NCBI RefSeq assembly: GCF_018987265.1
Contig: NZ_CP076853.1
Location: 3,127,501 to 3,191,500, forward strand
Origin: Rhizobium sp. WYJ-E13
Lineage (GTDB): Bacteria; Pseudomonadota; Alphaproteobacteria; Rhizobiales; Rhizobiaceae
Direction: 5' to 3'
DNA length: 64,000 nt
A program made the position numbers and the translations under genes. The notes under the pieces were generated by a model. It was not told where the DNA came from, did not search any database, and saw only the letters and a program-made list of their open reading frames with translations. Position 1 is the first letter of the stretch. Each line of letters starts with the position of its first letter. Of the stretch, positions 36,795 to 45,339 are shown piece by piece.

Positions 36795-37697
36795 ATGGCA
36801 TTCGACGGCCGCCTGCTTTCCGGTGTCAGCACGCTTGCCGCAGTGGTCGAAAGCGGTAGCTTTGTCAAAGCGGCCGATGCACTCGGTCTTTCCGCCTCCG
36901 GCGTCAGCCGCGCCATATCAAGGCTGGAGGGCCGTGTCGGCGTACGCCTGCTCGACCGCACCACCCGCTCGGTTCGGCTGACGGATGAAGGCGCTCATTT
37001 CTATGAACAGGTCGCTCCGCATCTGGATGGCATCGAAGAAGCCGCAACGCTTGCATCAGGCTCATCGCTGGCCGTTCGCGGCCGCCTGCGCGTCGATGTC
37101 GACCCGATCTTTTCGCGCATGGTGCTGGCGCCGCATCTGAGACAGTTCATGACCCGCTATCCGGGGCTCGAACTCGAATTGATAACCCGCGACCTGATGA
37201 GCGATCTCGTCGCTGACGGCATCGATATCGCCATCCGCTTCGGCCAGCAGCCGAGCTCTTCACGCATCGCCCGCAAGCTGATGGAAACCCGCGTTCTGAC
37301 CGTCGCGACGCCAGCCTATCTCGCTGAGCATGGCACGCCGAGGACACCCGCCGAGATCGCCAGCCACTCCTGTATCCAGTTCCGCGATCCGCTGACCGGC
37401 CGGACCTTCGAATGGGAACTGCACAGAGGCAAGAAGATCGTGCCGCTCGACGCCCGTGGTTCGCTCCTGATGAGCGACCCCGGCACCATGCTCGATGCCT
37501 GCCTTGCCGGTGCCGGCATCGCCCAGGTGCTTGGCCTCAGCGTCAAGGATCTGCTTGCCGAAGGGCGCCTTGTCGAGCTCTACCCGGACTGGCCGGGCGA
37601 GACCTTCCCACTCTACGCAGTCCATCCCTCCCGGCATCACGTACCAGCCAAGGTCAGCGCCTTCATCGAATTCTGCCTCGAAATTATCAGCGACTAA
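36795..37697 (+). CDS. LysR-family transcriptional regulator
   Basis: A 300-residue regulator with the N-terminal LysR winged helix-turn-helix (GSFVKAADALGLSASGVSRAISRLE, about residues 20-45) and the periplasmic-binding-type effector domain (from about 90: VRGRLRVDVDPIFSRMVLAPHLRQF). It belongs to the large PecT/DsdC-like AaeR/HTH-type group in which DNA-binding residues are RTTRSVRLT. The targets are unknown; the neighbouring divergent membrane protein is the first candidate. The space between the two starts is 158 bases. Confidence 0.88.
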   Translation: MAFDGRLLSGVSTLAAVVESGSFVKAADALGLSASGVSRAISRLEGRVGVRLLDRTTRSVRLTDEGAHFYEQVAPHLDGIEEAATLASGSSLAVRGRLRVDVDPIFSRMVLAPHLRQFMTRYPGLELELITRDLMSDLVADGIDIAIRFGQQPSSSRIARKLMETRVLTVATPAYLAEHGTPRTPAEIASHSCIQFRDPLTGRTFEWELHRGKKIVPLDARGSLLMSDPGTMLDACLAGAGIAQVLGLSVKDLLAEGRLVELYPDWPGETFPLYAVHPSRHHVPAKVSAFIEFCLEIISD

Positions 37698-37722
37698 AGA
37701 AGATCCAGCAAAAATGTACAGC

Positions 37723-37745
37723 GGTTCTGCGTCCGGAATTGCATG
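37723..37745. repeat. Dispersed rhizobial repeat, copy B
   Basis: GGTTCTGCGTCCGGAATTGC and the following ATG match copy A at 32248-32270 in 21 of 23 positions. It lies 26 bases after a LysR gene stop. The TCCGGA core is palindromic. Confidence 0.6.
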
Positions 37746-37895
37746 GAAACAAAGAGATGGAGCATTCCGTATTCAGGGAAAATGGAAATGCTCATCGGTC
37801 TTTGAAAGTTGGTGACAACCTTTCAGCCCATGTTCCGAACCCACCGGAACGTAGGTTATGAAATTCCACAACTGGAAACACCGCCGAGGAAAGCC

Positions 37896-38084
37896 ATGAA
37901 GGGTTTAACCACCAGCCTCACTGCCTCCCGCCTGGAGGAAACGCTGGCCTTCTACATGACACCGGAGGCAGGCAGCCGCAACGAAGCCGACGACAAGAGC
38001 GAGAAAAGCGGAGCGGTGTCCACCAAGACGGCAGATCACATCGCCAAGCGCACGACACACCTCACGGCGCTGACGGAAAACTGA
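37896..38084 (+). CDS. Small hydrophilic hypothetical protein
   Basis: A 62-residue protein beginning MKGLTTSLTASRLEETLAFYM, then a Glu/Lys/Asp-rich middle. CGAGGAAAG lies 5-13 bases before the ATG. No signal peptide or membrane segment. It is convergent with the usp gene, 6 bases away. I recognise no family. Confidence 0.55.
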   Translation: MKGLTTSLTASRLEETLAFYMTPEAGSRNEADDKSEKSGAVSTKTADHIAKRTTHLTALTEN

Positions 38085-38090
38085 GCTTTT

Positions 38091-38528
38091 TTACTTTACG
38101 ACCAGGACTGGAATACCCGCCTCGGAAAGAACCTCGGACGTCTGGCTGCCGAGCATGAGCCGCGAGATGCCGCGGCGGCCGTGCGAAGAAATAACGATCA
38201 GGCCGCAGCCCCGCTCCGCCGCCGTTTCCAGAATGGCCGTGGCCGGCGAAAGATGCACCTTGCTGACGAAGTCGGCAACCACACCGGCGCTCTTCGCCTT
38301 TTCCCTAATGATCTGCTCCAGATCCTCGATCTCTTTCCGACGACCCTCGTTGTAGCTGTCCATCGCCTCCGCCTGCACGATCCCCTGGAGCGCAAAACCG
38401 GTCAGCGGCACGATGACGCTCACGACTGTCACGGGAAGGTTGAGCGCCTTGGCAAGTGCAAGACCATGATCGACGCCCCGAGCGGCGAGTTCCGAACCGT
38501 CGGTGGGCAGCAATATGCGATTGTACAT
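38091..38528 (-). CDS. Universal stress protein, UspA family
   Basis: A 145-residue single Usp domain: MYNRILLPTDGSELAARGVDHGLALAK at the N-terminus and the ATP-binding GLIVISSHGRRGISRLMLGSQTSEVL at the C-terminus (G-x2-G-x9-G(S/T) pattern), so it is of the nucleotide-binding type. An FNR/FixK-type box centred 73 bases before the start suggests induction at low oxygen, as for many usp genes in rhizobia. Confidence 0.93.
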   Translation of the reverse strand: MYNRILLPTDGSELAARGVDHGLALAKALNLPVTVVSVIVPLTGFALQGIVQAEAMDSYNEGRRKEIEDLEQIIREKAKSAGVVADFVSKVHLSPATAILETAAERGCGLIVISSHGRRGISRLMLGSQTSEVLSEAGIPVLVVK

Positions 38529-38594
38529 GGGAGATCCGTTTGCTGGCTGAATTCAGATGTAGAGGGAATTCAACCGCAATCGTAATCCCGCGCC

Positions 38595-38608
38595 TTGACG
38601 CAGGTCAA
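38595..38608. promoter_or_regulatory. FNR/FixK-type box upstream of the usp gene
   Basis: TTGACGCAGGTCAA is a perfect TTGAC-N4-GTCAA palindrome, an accepted variant of the TTGAT-N4-ATCAA FNR/FixK box. Its centre is 73 bases from the usp start on the minus strand. Confidence 0.7.
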
Positions 38609-38648
38609 CGCCGAGTCCTCGTTCAATAGGACGCCAGGACATGCCTCA

Positions 38649-38900
38649 TCAATTCCAGAGGAAATCCTCGCTCGTGATCCGCGTGGCAAGCTTCAGCGTG
38701 CCGTCGGGCTGGACGACATAACGCTCGAACTCCCGATAACCGAACTCTCCGAGAAACGTGTGCTTGATGACAGTGCCGGGTTTATAAGGCGAATGGATAA
38801 CCTTGCCGCCATAGGTCAAGCTGCCCGGGATCGGCTGGTCCTGCGTCGTCGTGCTGCAGCCGGCAGCCACAAGAAGCATTGCGACAACTGCGTATTTCAT
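38649..38900 (-). CDS. Small lipoprotein, unknown function
   Basis: An 83-residue protein with a lipoprotein signal, MKYAVVAMLLVAAGC, so the mature form is about 69 residues with the acyl-cysteine at position 15. The body (GSLTYGGKVIHSPYKPGTVIKHTFLGEFGYREFERYVV) looks like a small beta-rich domain. I recognise no characterised family. It lies upstream of the usp gene and its FixK-type box on the same strand. Confidence 0.7.
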   Translation of the reverse strand: MKYAVVAMLLVAAGCSTTTQDQPIPGSLTYGGKVIHSPYKPGTVIKHTFLGEFGYREFERYVVQPDGTLKLATRITSEDFLWN

Positions 38901-39105
38901 TGCAGATCCCCGGTACAGTGCACCTGTCGGTCGAAATTATAGCGTCTGCGCCGCTGCGGCGCACTTATTGTTTTGCTTTTGGGGACAAGTGGCAGCGGAC
39001 GCCCGTTGTGGTCATGACGGCGCCTGCCTCAAAATAAACCGTCGCGTGCACTGGTACGTCTCTTGCATCGTTAACAATACGCCATCCCATCAGGAGTATT
39101 GTGTA

Positions 39106-39369
39106 ATGGAATGGGACACCTCGATCGAATTTGATCCGGTGATTCTTGTCTTTAAGGATCCCGACAGGATCCTTTCCATCAGGACGGCCATGGGAGCCGC
39201 AAACGCACTCATAAACGAGTTCCCCTGCAATGACGGAGAGGCGTTTCTTGCTGCGATTGAAATCTGTCTGGAGGTCGTGAAGGGCAACGCCGGACCGGAG
39301 CAACTCAGATCGGCGATAATTCGTGCAGCAAACGAGGCTGGCGTTACGGTTATCGATGTGCTGAACTGA
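39106..39369 (+). CDS. DUF982 family protein
   Basis: An 87-residue soluble protein with the DUF982 pattern: FDPVILVFKDPDRILSIRTAMGAANALINEFP, then FLAAIEICLEVVKGNAGPEQLRSAIIRAANEAGV. DUF982 genes occur in many copies in Rhizobiales and their role is unknown. AGGAGT lies 10 bases before the ATG at 39106; the frame is open upstream but reads as noise. Confidence 0.8.
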   Translation: MEWDTSIEFDPVILVFKDPDRILSIRTAMGAANALINEFPCNDGEAFLAAIEICLEVVKGNAGPEQLRSAIIRAANEAGVTVIDVLN

Positions 39370-39964
39370 CTGTTCAACACGACAACGCTCGCTACCTTTG
39401 GGTGCGGGCCTCCGCCTCCCCCATATCTGCGTTGTGTGTTGCTTCCAACAATGTTTCGCCACTCTAGCGTCAGGCTCCGGCATCCCTCGTATTCCGGTGC
39501 CGAGGTCGCTTTGAGGAAGGCTCTGATTGTCATAGATCTGCTTCTCGTTGCGGCCACTGAACTCTTATAAAAACGGTGCGGTATCAGACCTTGGTCCGAT
39601 TGTAGACCGCGGTCCGTCCGCTAGTTTCCGTTCTGCTGTTCGTCCAGAGTCAGTACGAAGAGGGTGTCTCTTCCTGACCGGAAGCTACCCTTTTCAATTT
39701 CTTCTTGAGATTTCGCCAAATGGCCTTGGCAGCTTCTTCGCCCTCGGGCAGTGCCCCCACCCATTTGAATGTTGGTGGCGATAGGGCCTATGCTCTCAAT
39801 TTCGTCTTTTCTGATTAGGGAGACGAGGGACGATCCAATTGTCCATATAGCCGTTGAGAGGATGAAATACCTCTTGGCTAACCGCCCAATAGAGAGACGC
39901 CTGCCATTACGAAATCAAGGGATGGCTATCGGGAATAACCGGGCCGGACTTGTCGGCTGTTTGA
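39370..39964. other. Gene-poor 595-bp region next to the tRNA
   Basis: No gene with a ribosome binding site and recognisable product was found on either strand. A minus-strand stretch around 39660-39785 can be read as WVGALPEGEEAAKAIW and a Lys-rich tail to a stop, about 39 codons after an in-frame stop; it could be a gene remnant. The region lies at the 3' end of tRNA-Met, a usual integration site, but no repeat of the tRNA end was seen. Confidence 0.4.
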
Positions 39965-40041
39965 TGGTAGCGGAGGAGGGATTTGAACCCCCGACACAAG
40001 GATTATGATTCCTCTGCTCTGACCTACTGAGCTACTCCGCC
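39965..40041 (-). tRNA. tRNA-Met (CAT anticodon), elongator type
   Basis: The 77-base minus-strand sequence folds as a cloverleaf: acceptor GGCGGAG with CTCCGCT, D-arm AGCTCAGTAGGTCAGAGC, anticodon loop ATCATAA with anticodon CAT, T-arm GGGGGTTCAAATCCC, and encoded CCA. It lacks the G-rich anticodon stem of initiator tRNA. A tRNA-Ile2 with a CAT anticodon modified by TilS (gene present in this window) is the alternative. Confidence 0.92.
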
Positions 40042-40175
40042 ACTGGTCAAACGATACCGTTCGCGAAGCGCTTCCGGTTCGTGGGATGTGCGGCTTATAA
40101 GGTGCGCTTCCGCTTTGTGTCAAGCACATGATGGAGAAAAACGGTGGGCTTTCCGCAGCGCCGTTCTTAGCCGTT

Positions 40176-41375
40176 TCAGGCCATGGCGTGATTGGAAAGC
40201 AGAGCCTTCAGAGAGGCTTCCGCAGCCGGCTCGCGCTCGGAACGCTCGATGAAGCCGCCGCCGAAGACGCGGGCGTCGTCGCCGGGCGCCGAATAAAGCG
40301 CACAGGCCTGGCCGGGCGCAATGCCAGCCTCGCCAATCGTCAGGTCGACATAGATGCCGCTTGCATCGATATGCAGCACGGCAGGCGCCGGCGCGCGGGT
40401 GGAGCGCACCTTTGCGTAGCAGGCAAAGCCTTCGCCTGAGGCTGCGACCTGAAGCGTCTCGTCACCCAGCCAGTTGACGTCGCGCAGGTAGACGCGATGC
40501 GTTTCCAACGCTTCCTTGGGGCCGACGATGACACGGCGCGAACGGGCGTCGAGAAAGACGACGTAGAGCGGTTCGCCGGTGGCAATGCCGATGCCGCGGC
40601 GCTGGCCGATCGTGTAATGCAGGATGCCTTCGTGCTGGCCGAGGATGCGGCCATCGAGATGAACGATATCACCGGCCAAGGCCGAATTCGGCTTCAGCTT
40701 GGTGATGATGTCGGAATATTTGCCCTGCGGCACGAAACAGATGTCCTGGCTGTCGGCCTTCTTGGCGACGACGAGGCCCATCTCTTCGGCCAGTCGGCGG
40801 GTTTCCGACTTCGGCAGACCGCCGAGCGGGAAGCGCAGATAGTCGATCTGCTCCTGCGTCGTGGCGAAGAGGAAATAGCTCTGGTCGCGGTCGGCATCAG
40901 CAGGGCGATAAAGCGCGCGACGGCCGGGATTGCAGGACGATGGATTTGGACGCGAGCGGATATAATGGCCGGTCGCCAGCGCATCGGCGCCGAGTTCCTT
41001 GGCGGTGGCCAGAAGATCGGCAAACTTGACCGTCTGGTTGCAGGCAACGCAGGGGATCGGCGTCTCGCCGGCGACATAACTCTCGGCAAAGGGATTGATG
41101 ACGGTTTCGCGGAACCGCTTCTCGTAGTCGAGCACGTAATGCGGAATACCCAGCGTCTCGCAGACACGGCGTGCATCGTCGATATCCTGGCCCGCGCAGC
41201 ACGAGCCGGCGCGGTGGACCGCAGCGCCATGATCGTATAGCTGCAGCGTGATGCCAAGCACATCGTACCCCTGGCGTTTGAGAAGCCCAGCCACGACGGA
41301 GCTGTCAACGCCGCCAGACATGGCGACGACGACACGGGTGTCTTCCGGCTTCTTGTCAAAATCCAGTGTGTTCAC
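40176..41375 (-). CDS. mnmA: tRNA-specific 2-thiouridylase MnmA
   Basis: A 399-residue enzyme that thiolates U34 of tRNA-Lys, -Glu and -Gln. It has the P-loop [17 protein letters not shown], the catalytic cysteines in [11 protein letters not shown] and [10 protein letters not shown] regions, and [12 protein letters not shown] at 41375 gives the usual rhizobial start [13 protein letters not shown]; a TTG four codons earlier is also possible. Neither has a good Shine-Dalgarno. It is 134 bases from the tRNA gene, in the same direction. Confidence 0.94.
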   Translation of the reverse strand: MNTLDFDKKPEDTRVVVAMSGGVDSSVVAGLLKRQGYDVLGITLQLYDHGAAVHRAGSCCAGQDIDDARRVCETLGIPHYVLDYEKRFRETVINPFAESYVAGETPIPCVACNQTVKFADLLATAKELGADALATGHYIRSRPNPSSCNPGRRALYRPADADRDQSYFLFATTQEQIDYLRFPLGGLPKSETRRLAEEMGLVVAKKADSQDICFVPQGKYSDIITKLKPNSALAGDIVHLDGRILGQHEGILHYTIGQRRGIGIATGEPLYVVFLDARSRRVIVGPKEALETHRVYLRDVNWLGDETLQVAASGEGFACYAKVRSTRAPAPAVLHIDASGIYVDLTIGEAGIAPGQACALYSAPGDDARVFGGGFIERSEREPAAEASLKALLSNHAMA

Positions 41376-41592
41376 GGGTGCTGCCAAATTCTATGCTGTT
41401 TCGATCCGCCTTTTCTCACGTTGGAATGTGGCGGATTTCCTGTATGTCCGGCGGGATCGGCCGCCAGCTTGCATGGGCGACGGATATAGAAACTATTGCG
41501 TCTCCGCGCAAGGCCCGGCTTTTCTGGCCTTGCCGGCGGCGTCATGCGCGGGTCACGCATTGCAGCTATTCGCAATCGACCTTTGATCGGCC

Positions 41593-41615
41593 GCATTTCA
41601 TCCCGTAGATGAAAT
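41593..41615. promoter_or_regulatory. Inverted repeat upstream of DMT permease
   Basis: CATTTCATC-CCGTA-GATGAAATG is a perfect 9+9 inverted repeat, 27 bases before the permease start. It could be an operator or an mRNA hairpin; no regulator is adjacent. Confidence 0.4.
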
Positions 41616-41642
41616 GACCCACCTTTTTGTAGATTCGGATAA

Positions 41643-42599
41643 ATGACAGCCGCCTCCACCACGCTTCGTGGCGTCCTTGTCGCATTTGCGGCCTATGCCG
41701 TCTTTGCCTTCAGCGATGCATCCATCAAGGCTCTGCACGGCACGGTTCCCTCCTTCCAGGTCGCTTTCACGGGTGCGATCCTCAGCTTTGCTGCGCTGCC
41801 TTTGATCAAAGGACGAGGAGATTCATGGCTCGACATTTTCAGGACGACGAACCGGCCGCTCTGGATGGTGCGCTTTGCGGCTGGCGCGACCGGTGCAATC
41901 GCCTCCATCATCACGTTCACCAAGCTGCCGATGGCGGAGGCCTTCTGCCTGCTCTTCCTTCTGCCCTCCTTCGTCACCATCCTCTCGGTCATCTTTTTGA
42001 AGGAAGATGTGCGCTGGCAGCGCTGGGCCGCCGTCATCGTCGGCTTCCTGGGTGTGCTCGTGGTTCTGAGGCCAGGTTTCCGCGAACTATCCGTCGGCCA
42101 TCTGGCCGCGACCATCGGCGCGATCGCGGCGGCCATCGCCATCGTCATCCTTCGCAAGCTCGGCCCGGCCGAAAAGCGTCTCTCGCTTTATGGCGCCTCG
42201 CTGCTTGGCACGCTCATCGTCAGCGGCCTGCTCATGCTCTCGCAGGTTGTCGTGCCAAGCCCACAGCAATGGCTGTTCCTTGCGAGCTACGGCCTGCTCG
42301 GCGCAGCCGGTAACGTGATGCTGATGACCGCCGCGCGGCTCGCCCCTGCAACGCTGGTCGCGACACCGCAATACAGCCAGATGATCTGGGCGATCGCCTT
42401 TGGCTATCTCTTCTTCAACGACAGCGTCGATCTGCCGATGGCTTTCGGCATCGTGCTCATCATCTGCTCGGGCCTGCTGACGCTGATCCGTGAACGCAAG
42501 CGCCAGGTCCCTTTGCCTGCAGCCGTTGCCTCCGGCGACGCACAGTCGCCGATCGCAACGACGCCAGTGGAAGGTGACAGAGAAGCCCCGACGCGATAG
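41643..42599 (+). CDS. EamA/DMT-family permease
   Basis: A 318-residue inner-membrane protein with ten predicted helices in two EamA repeats (first repeat about 8-140, second about 150-285). The end of the first repeat has PSFVTILSVIFLKEDVRWQRW, the usual EamA junction. A hydrophilic Pro-rich tail of about 30 residues follows. Members export amino acids or metabolites; the substrate is not visible. It has no operon partner: mnmA is divergent, and the next gene is convergent. Confidence 0.88.
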   Translation: MTAASTTLRGVLVAFAAYAVFAFSDASIKALHGTVPSFQVAFTGAILSFAALPLIKGRGDSWLDIFRTTNRPLWMVRFAAGATGAIASIITFTKLPMAEAFCLLFLLPSFVTILSVIFLKEDVRWQRWAAVIVGFLGVLVVLRPGFRELSVGHLAATIGAIAAAIAIVILRKLGPAEKRLSLYGASLLGTLIVSGLLMLSQVVVPSPQQWLFLASYGLLGAAGNVMLMTAARLAPATLVATPQYSQMIWAIAFGYLFFNDSVDLPMAFGIVLIICSGLLTLIRERKRQVPLPAAVASGDAQSPIATTPVEGDREAPTR

Positions 42600-42672
42600 G
42601 CCTATTTCCCTGCGCGCGCCTGATGCGCAGACCCAGTTGGGGCGCAGCGCAGCATGGGAACGGAAAAGGCAT

Positions 42673-42698
42673 CAAAAAAGACGCAGCCGGAGCTGCGC
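42673..42698 (-). terminator. Terminator after the 33-residue peptide gene
   Basis: On the minus strand GCGCAGC-TCCG-GCTGCGT is followed by CTTTTTTG. It lies 29 bases after the stop of the small gene, supporting a separate short transcript. Confidence 0.75.
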
Positions 42699-42726
42699 CT
42701 TCAAGAAAGAGGTGGATATTACCGGC

Positions 42727-42828
42727 TCAGGTGCCGATCAATTTGTTGCAGGCAAGTGCGATGCCCGGATTGGCGATGATGGCCGCCATGAGCGCCAGAC
42801 CGATCATCGACAGTGTGTAGCGTTTCAT
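42727..42828 (-). CDS. 33-residue exported peptide, unknown
   Basis: ATG at 42828 follows AAAAGGAGG by 6 bases and encodes a 33-residue protein, MKRYTLSMIGLALMAAIIAN followed by PGIALACNKLIGT. The first 26 residues look like a signal peptide (KR, hydrophobic core, ALA cleavage), leaving a mature peptide of only CNKLIGT; alternatively it is a small membrane protein. A terminator follows. It is unlike any family I recognise, and its size would hide it from most gene callers. Confidence 0.6.
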   Translation of the reverse strand: MKRYTLSMIGLALMAAIIANPGIALACNKLIGT

Positions 42829-42925
42829 GTGCATCCTCCTTTTCCAGCCCCGCAGAGAGTATGCAATGCTGACTGGCATTCTCAAAATAACGAATGATTG
42901 AGAAAGTTGTGTAGGCAATAGACCA

Positions 42926-44050
42926 TCAGCCCTCCAGGCTGGGATCGACAAAGAGCGAACCATCATAGGCGCCGCAGCACGTGCGGAAGGCGACGACGAT
43001 CCAGATTGCGGCAAGGGCTGCGACCAGAACTTCCCCGAAACCGGCAAGCGCCGGTAGCGGGAAGATACTGGAAAGCCGCAGCGTCGCGACGGCATAGACA
43101 CCGATCGGGAAGGTATAACCCCACCAGCCGAGGTTGAAGGGCAGGCCCTGTCGGAAGTGGTTGATGGTGATCGCGACCGCCAAACCAAGCCACCAGAGGC
43201 CATATCCCCATAACAGGACGGCACCCAGCAGAGCCGCACCCGAAATTGCCGGTGCCAATGCACCGAGCCCGCCTGTAACGAGAGCTTGCTCACCATTGAC
43301 GGAAAACAGAGCAAGACCAAGCGCACCGGTACCAACGGGACCAAGCGCCAGGAAGCTCGTTGCCGCCATGCCGGCCGGCGGTAACTTGTGCAGGGCCAGG
43401 CGCAGGAAGAGGATGATGAGAATGCCGAGAGCGAGTGGCACCGAGCAGGACCACAGCACGAAACTTGCAAAGAGCACCGGAAGCTGCGTGCCTTCGGCAA
43501 GATGCGGCACCAATAGTCCGCCGCTGGCGGCTGCGACCTCCGATGCGACGATCGGCAGAAGCCAGATGGCACTCATATGCTCGATTGCATGCTGCTGTCG
43601 CGTGAACATGACCAGCGGAATGGCAAGGCCCGCCAGAACCGCCAGCCCCGCATCCGCCCACCAGAGTTCCGATGCGATAGCAACTGCTGCGTCACCGAAG
43701 AGAGCCGGCCCGAAGATCAGGAAGCCGTTGACGATGGTCGCAAGTCCCATCGGTATACAGCCAAAGAACATCGAGACCACCGGATGGTCGAAGGCCTTCA
43801 GCGCAGCGCCGGGATGCAGCAGCCACTTTCCCGCATATATGCAGGCCAGGACCGCAAACAGCCCAATATTCGCCAGCCACAGCGCCTCGCCCGCAGCATG
43901 GAGTGGCGGTGAACCGGAAAACTGGCCAAGACAGACGGCAAGGATACCGGTTCCCATCGTCGTCGCGAACCAGTTCGGCGTGAAGTGGCGCAGGACTCGC
44001 GCCCACCGGCGAACAGCCGGGACGGAGGAAGATAGATGAAGAACGGCCAT
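42926..44050 (-). CDS. TDT-family permease (TehA/SLAC1-like)
   Basis: A 374-residue membrane protein with ten hydrophobic segments and the TDT family opening LRHFTPNWFATTMGTGILA, then WWGYTFPIGVYAVATLRLS near the C-terminus. Members transport C4-dicarboxylates, sulfite or tellurite-related anions. ATG at 44050 has AAAGGAA 6 bases upstream; the in-frame extension upstream crosses the operator region. It is divergent from a LysR gene with which it shares a 106-base regulatory region. Confidence 0.88.
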   Translation of the reverse strand: MAVLHLSSSVPAVRRWARVLRHFTPNWFATTMGTGILAVCLGQFSGSPPLHAAGEALWLANIGLFAVLACIYAGKWLLHPGAALKAFDHPVVSMFFGCIPMGLATIVNGFLIFGPALFGDAAVAIASELWWADAGLAVLAGLAIPLVMFTRQQHAIEHMSAIWLLPIVASEVAAASGGLLVPHLAEGTQLPVLFASFVLWSCSVPLALGILIILFLRLALHKLPPAGMAATSFLALGPVGTGALGLALFSVNGEQALVTGGLGALAPAISGAALLGAVLLWGYGLWWLGLAVAITINHFRQGLPFNLGWWGYTFPIGVYAVATLRLSSIFPLPALAGFGEVLVAALAAIWIVVAFRTCCGAYDGSLFVDPSLEG

Positions 44051-44092
44051 GACGAATTCCTTTCGTTGACCGCTTTCATATCGCCGCAAAAT

Positions 44093-44140
44093 AATCGATT
44101 CCAACGATTTATTTTTATCTATTTGTTCGATAAAATCGAA
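44093..44140. promoter_or_regulatory. Two inverted repeats between TDT permease and LysR genes
   Basis: AATCG-N7-CGATT (44093-44109) and TTCGAT-AAA-ATCGAA (44126-44140) share the TCGAT half-site, and lie in the 106 bases between the divergent starts. This is the usual place for the LysR recognition and activation sites. Confidence 0.6.
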
Positions 44141-44156
44141 TAATTCTGGAGGCGGC

Positions 44157-45035
44157 ATGACACTGGAACAGCTTAGAATATTCATAGAAGTGGCAGCGCA
44201 TCAGCACATCACAAAGGCCGCCAATCATCTGAACATGACCCAATCGGCCGTCAGCGCCGCAATTGCTGCCCTGGAGACACGCCACAGCGTCACCCTGTTC
44301 GACCGCGTCGGCCGCTCGATCGCGCTGAATCGGACCGGCCAGTTATTCCTCAGGGAAGCACAAGCCGTTCTCGCGAGTGCAAAGGCGGCGGAAGCGGCCC
44401 TCATGGACCTTTCCGGGCTCATGCACGCCGAGCTCACCATCATGGCCAGCCAGACGATCGGCGGCTATTGGTTGTCGCCGCGGCTTGCCGAATTCCGGCG
44501 GGATTATCCCGGTATCGAACTGGCAATCCGCATCGGCAACACGGCTGAGGTGTCTGATGCCGTCGCCAATGGCGAGGTGGAAGTGGGTCTTATCGAGTGG
44601 CCGAGCGACAGGCGCGGCGTTTCGGCAAGACAGGTCGCCTTGGACGAGATGATCGTCGTCGTCGCCCCCGATCACCCCTGGGCGGACGGCAAACCACACA
44701 GTCCGGCCGATTTTCCTCAGACGCAATGGGTCCTGCGCGAACAGGGGTCCGGCACCCGGCTCGCCTTCGAAAGTCTTCTGCAACAGGCCGGCCTTGATAT
44801 CGATGCTCTTGATGTGGCGATGGTGCTGCCGGAAAACGAACCGCTCGTCGGTGTCGTCGAAGCTGGCATCGGCGCCACACTGACGTCGCGTAGCGTCGTG
44901 GCCATGAAGCTGCACAACGGTCTTCTCACCGAGGTGAATATGCCGCCCCTGCCCCGCCCCTTCTTCCTGCTGCGTCACGAAGAGCGCTATCGCAGCAAGG
45001 CGGCCGATACTTTCGATATGATGATCTCAGGCTGA
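44157..45035 (+). CDS. LysR-family regulator of the divergent TDT permease
   Basis: A 292-residue regulator with LysR helix-turn-helix (HQHITKAANHLNMTQSAVSAAIAALE, about residues 16-41) and an effector domain resembling CysB/CbbR-type members (IMASQTIGGYWLSPRLAEFRRDYPGIELAI; later REQGSGTRLAFE). GGAGGCGGC lies just before the ATG. The divergent placement with shared palindromes indicates that it controls the TDT permease; the sulfite/sulfur-related LysR similarity would fit sulfite export, which is an inference. Confidence 0.88.
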   Translation: MTLEQLRIFIEVAAHQHITKAANHLNMTQSAVSAAIAALETRHSVTLFDRVGRSIALNRTGQLFLREAQAVLASAKAAEAALMDLSGLMHAELTIMASQTIGGYWLSPRLAEFRRDYPGIELAIRIGNTAEVSDAVANGEVEVGLIEWPSDRRGVSARQVALDEMIVVVAPDHPWADGKPHSPADFPQTQWVLREQGSGTRLAFESLLQQAGLDIDALDVAMVLPENEPLVGVVEAGIGATLTSRSVVAMKLHNGLLTEVNMPPLPRPFFLLRHEERYRSKAADTFDMMISG

Positions 45036-45339
45036 CGTCCTTTTTGACTGCAAGCGCCGCCCACGCCGATAGAGGCTACGCGATGCTACAGGCTTCATCA
45101 TGTAATAGATGCTAGCGTCTAACCTGGAATACTTTTGCCTGGGCGATAGTTGGAGGGCCTCCATGTTACTTGGCGTCCCCTTATTTTCCTCCTTCTCACA
45201 AGCTGTAGAAATCCTATGGCCTCGGTATCCACTTGCTTGACAACGAAGACGCTGGTTGGGCCTACGCGCAAGCATTCCGGCAGTCCTACGCTTTTCATTA
45301 AAGACGAGCGCATTCTCAAGCACAACGATAGGATTACCC
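45036..45339. other. 304-bp intergenic region without a recognised gene
   Basis: I see no gene, terminator or regulatory palindrome. It separates the LysR gene from the D-lactate dehydrogenase-like gene and should hold the promoter of the latter. Confidence 0.5.

Noticed and set aside
39451..39567. 38-codon plus-strand frame (MFRHSSVRLRHPS...)
   Set aside because: It lacks a ribosome binding site and resembles no known family; chance frame in a gene-poor region.
39769..40008. Plus-strand frame ending in EEGFEPPTQGL
   Set aside because: This ending is the well-known antisense translation of a tRNA gene (here tRNA-Met at 39965-40041); it is not a protein.
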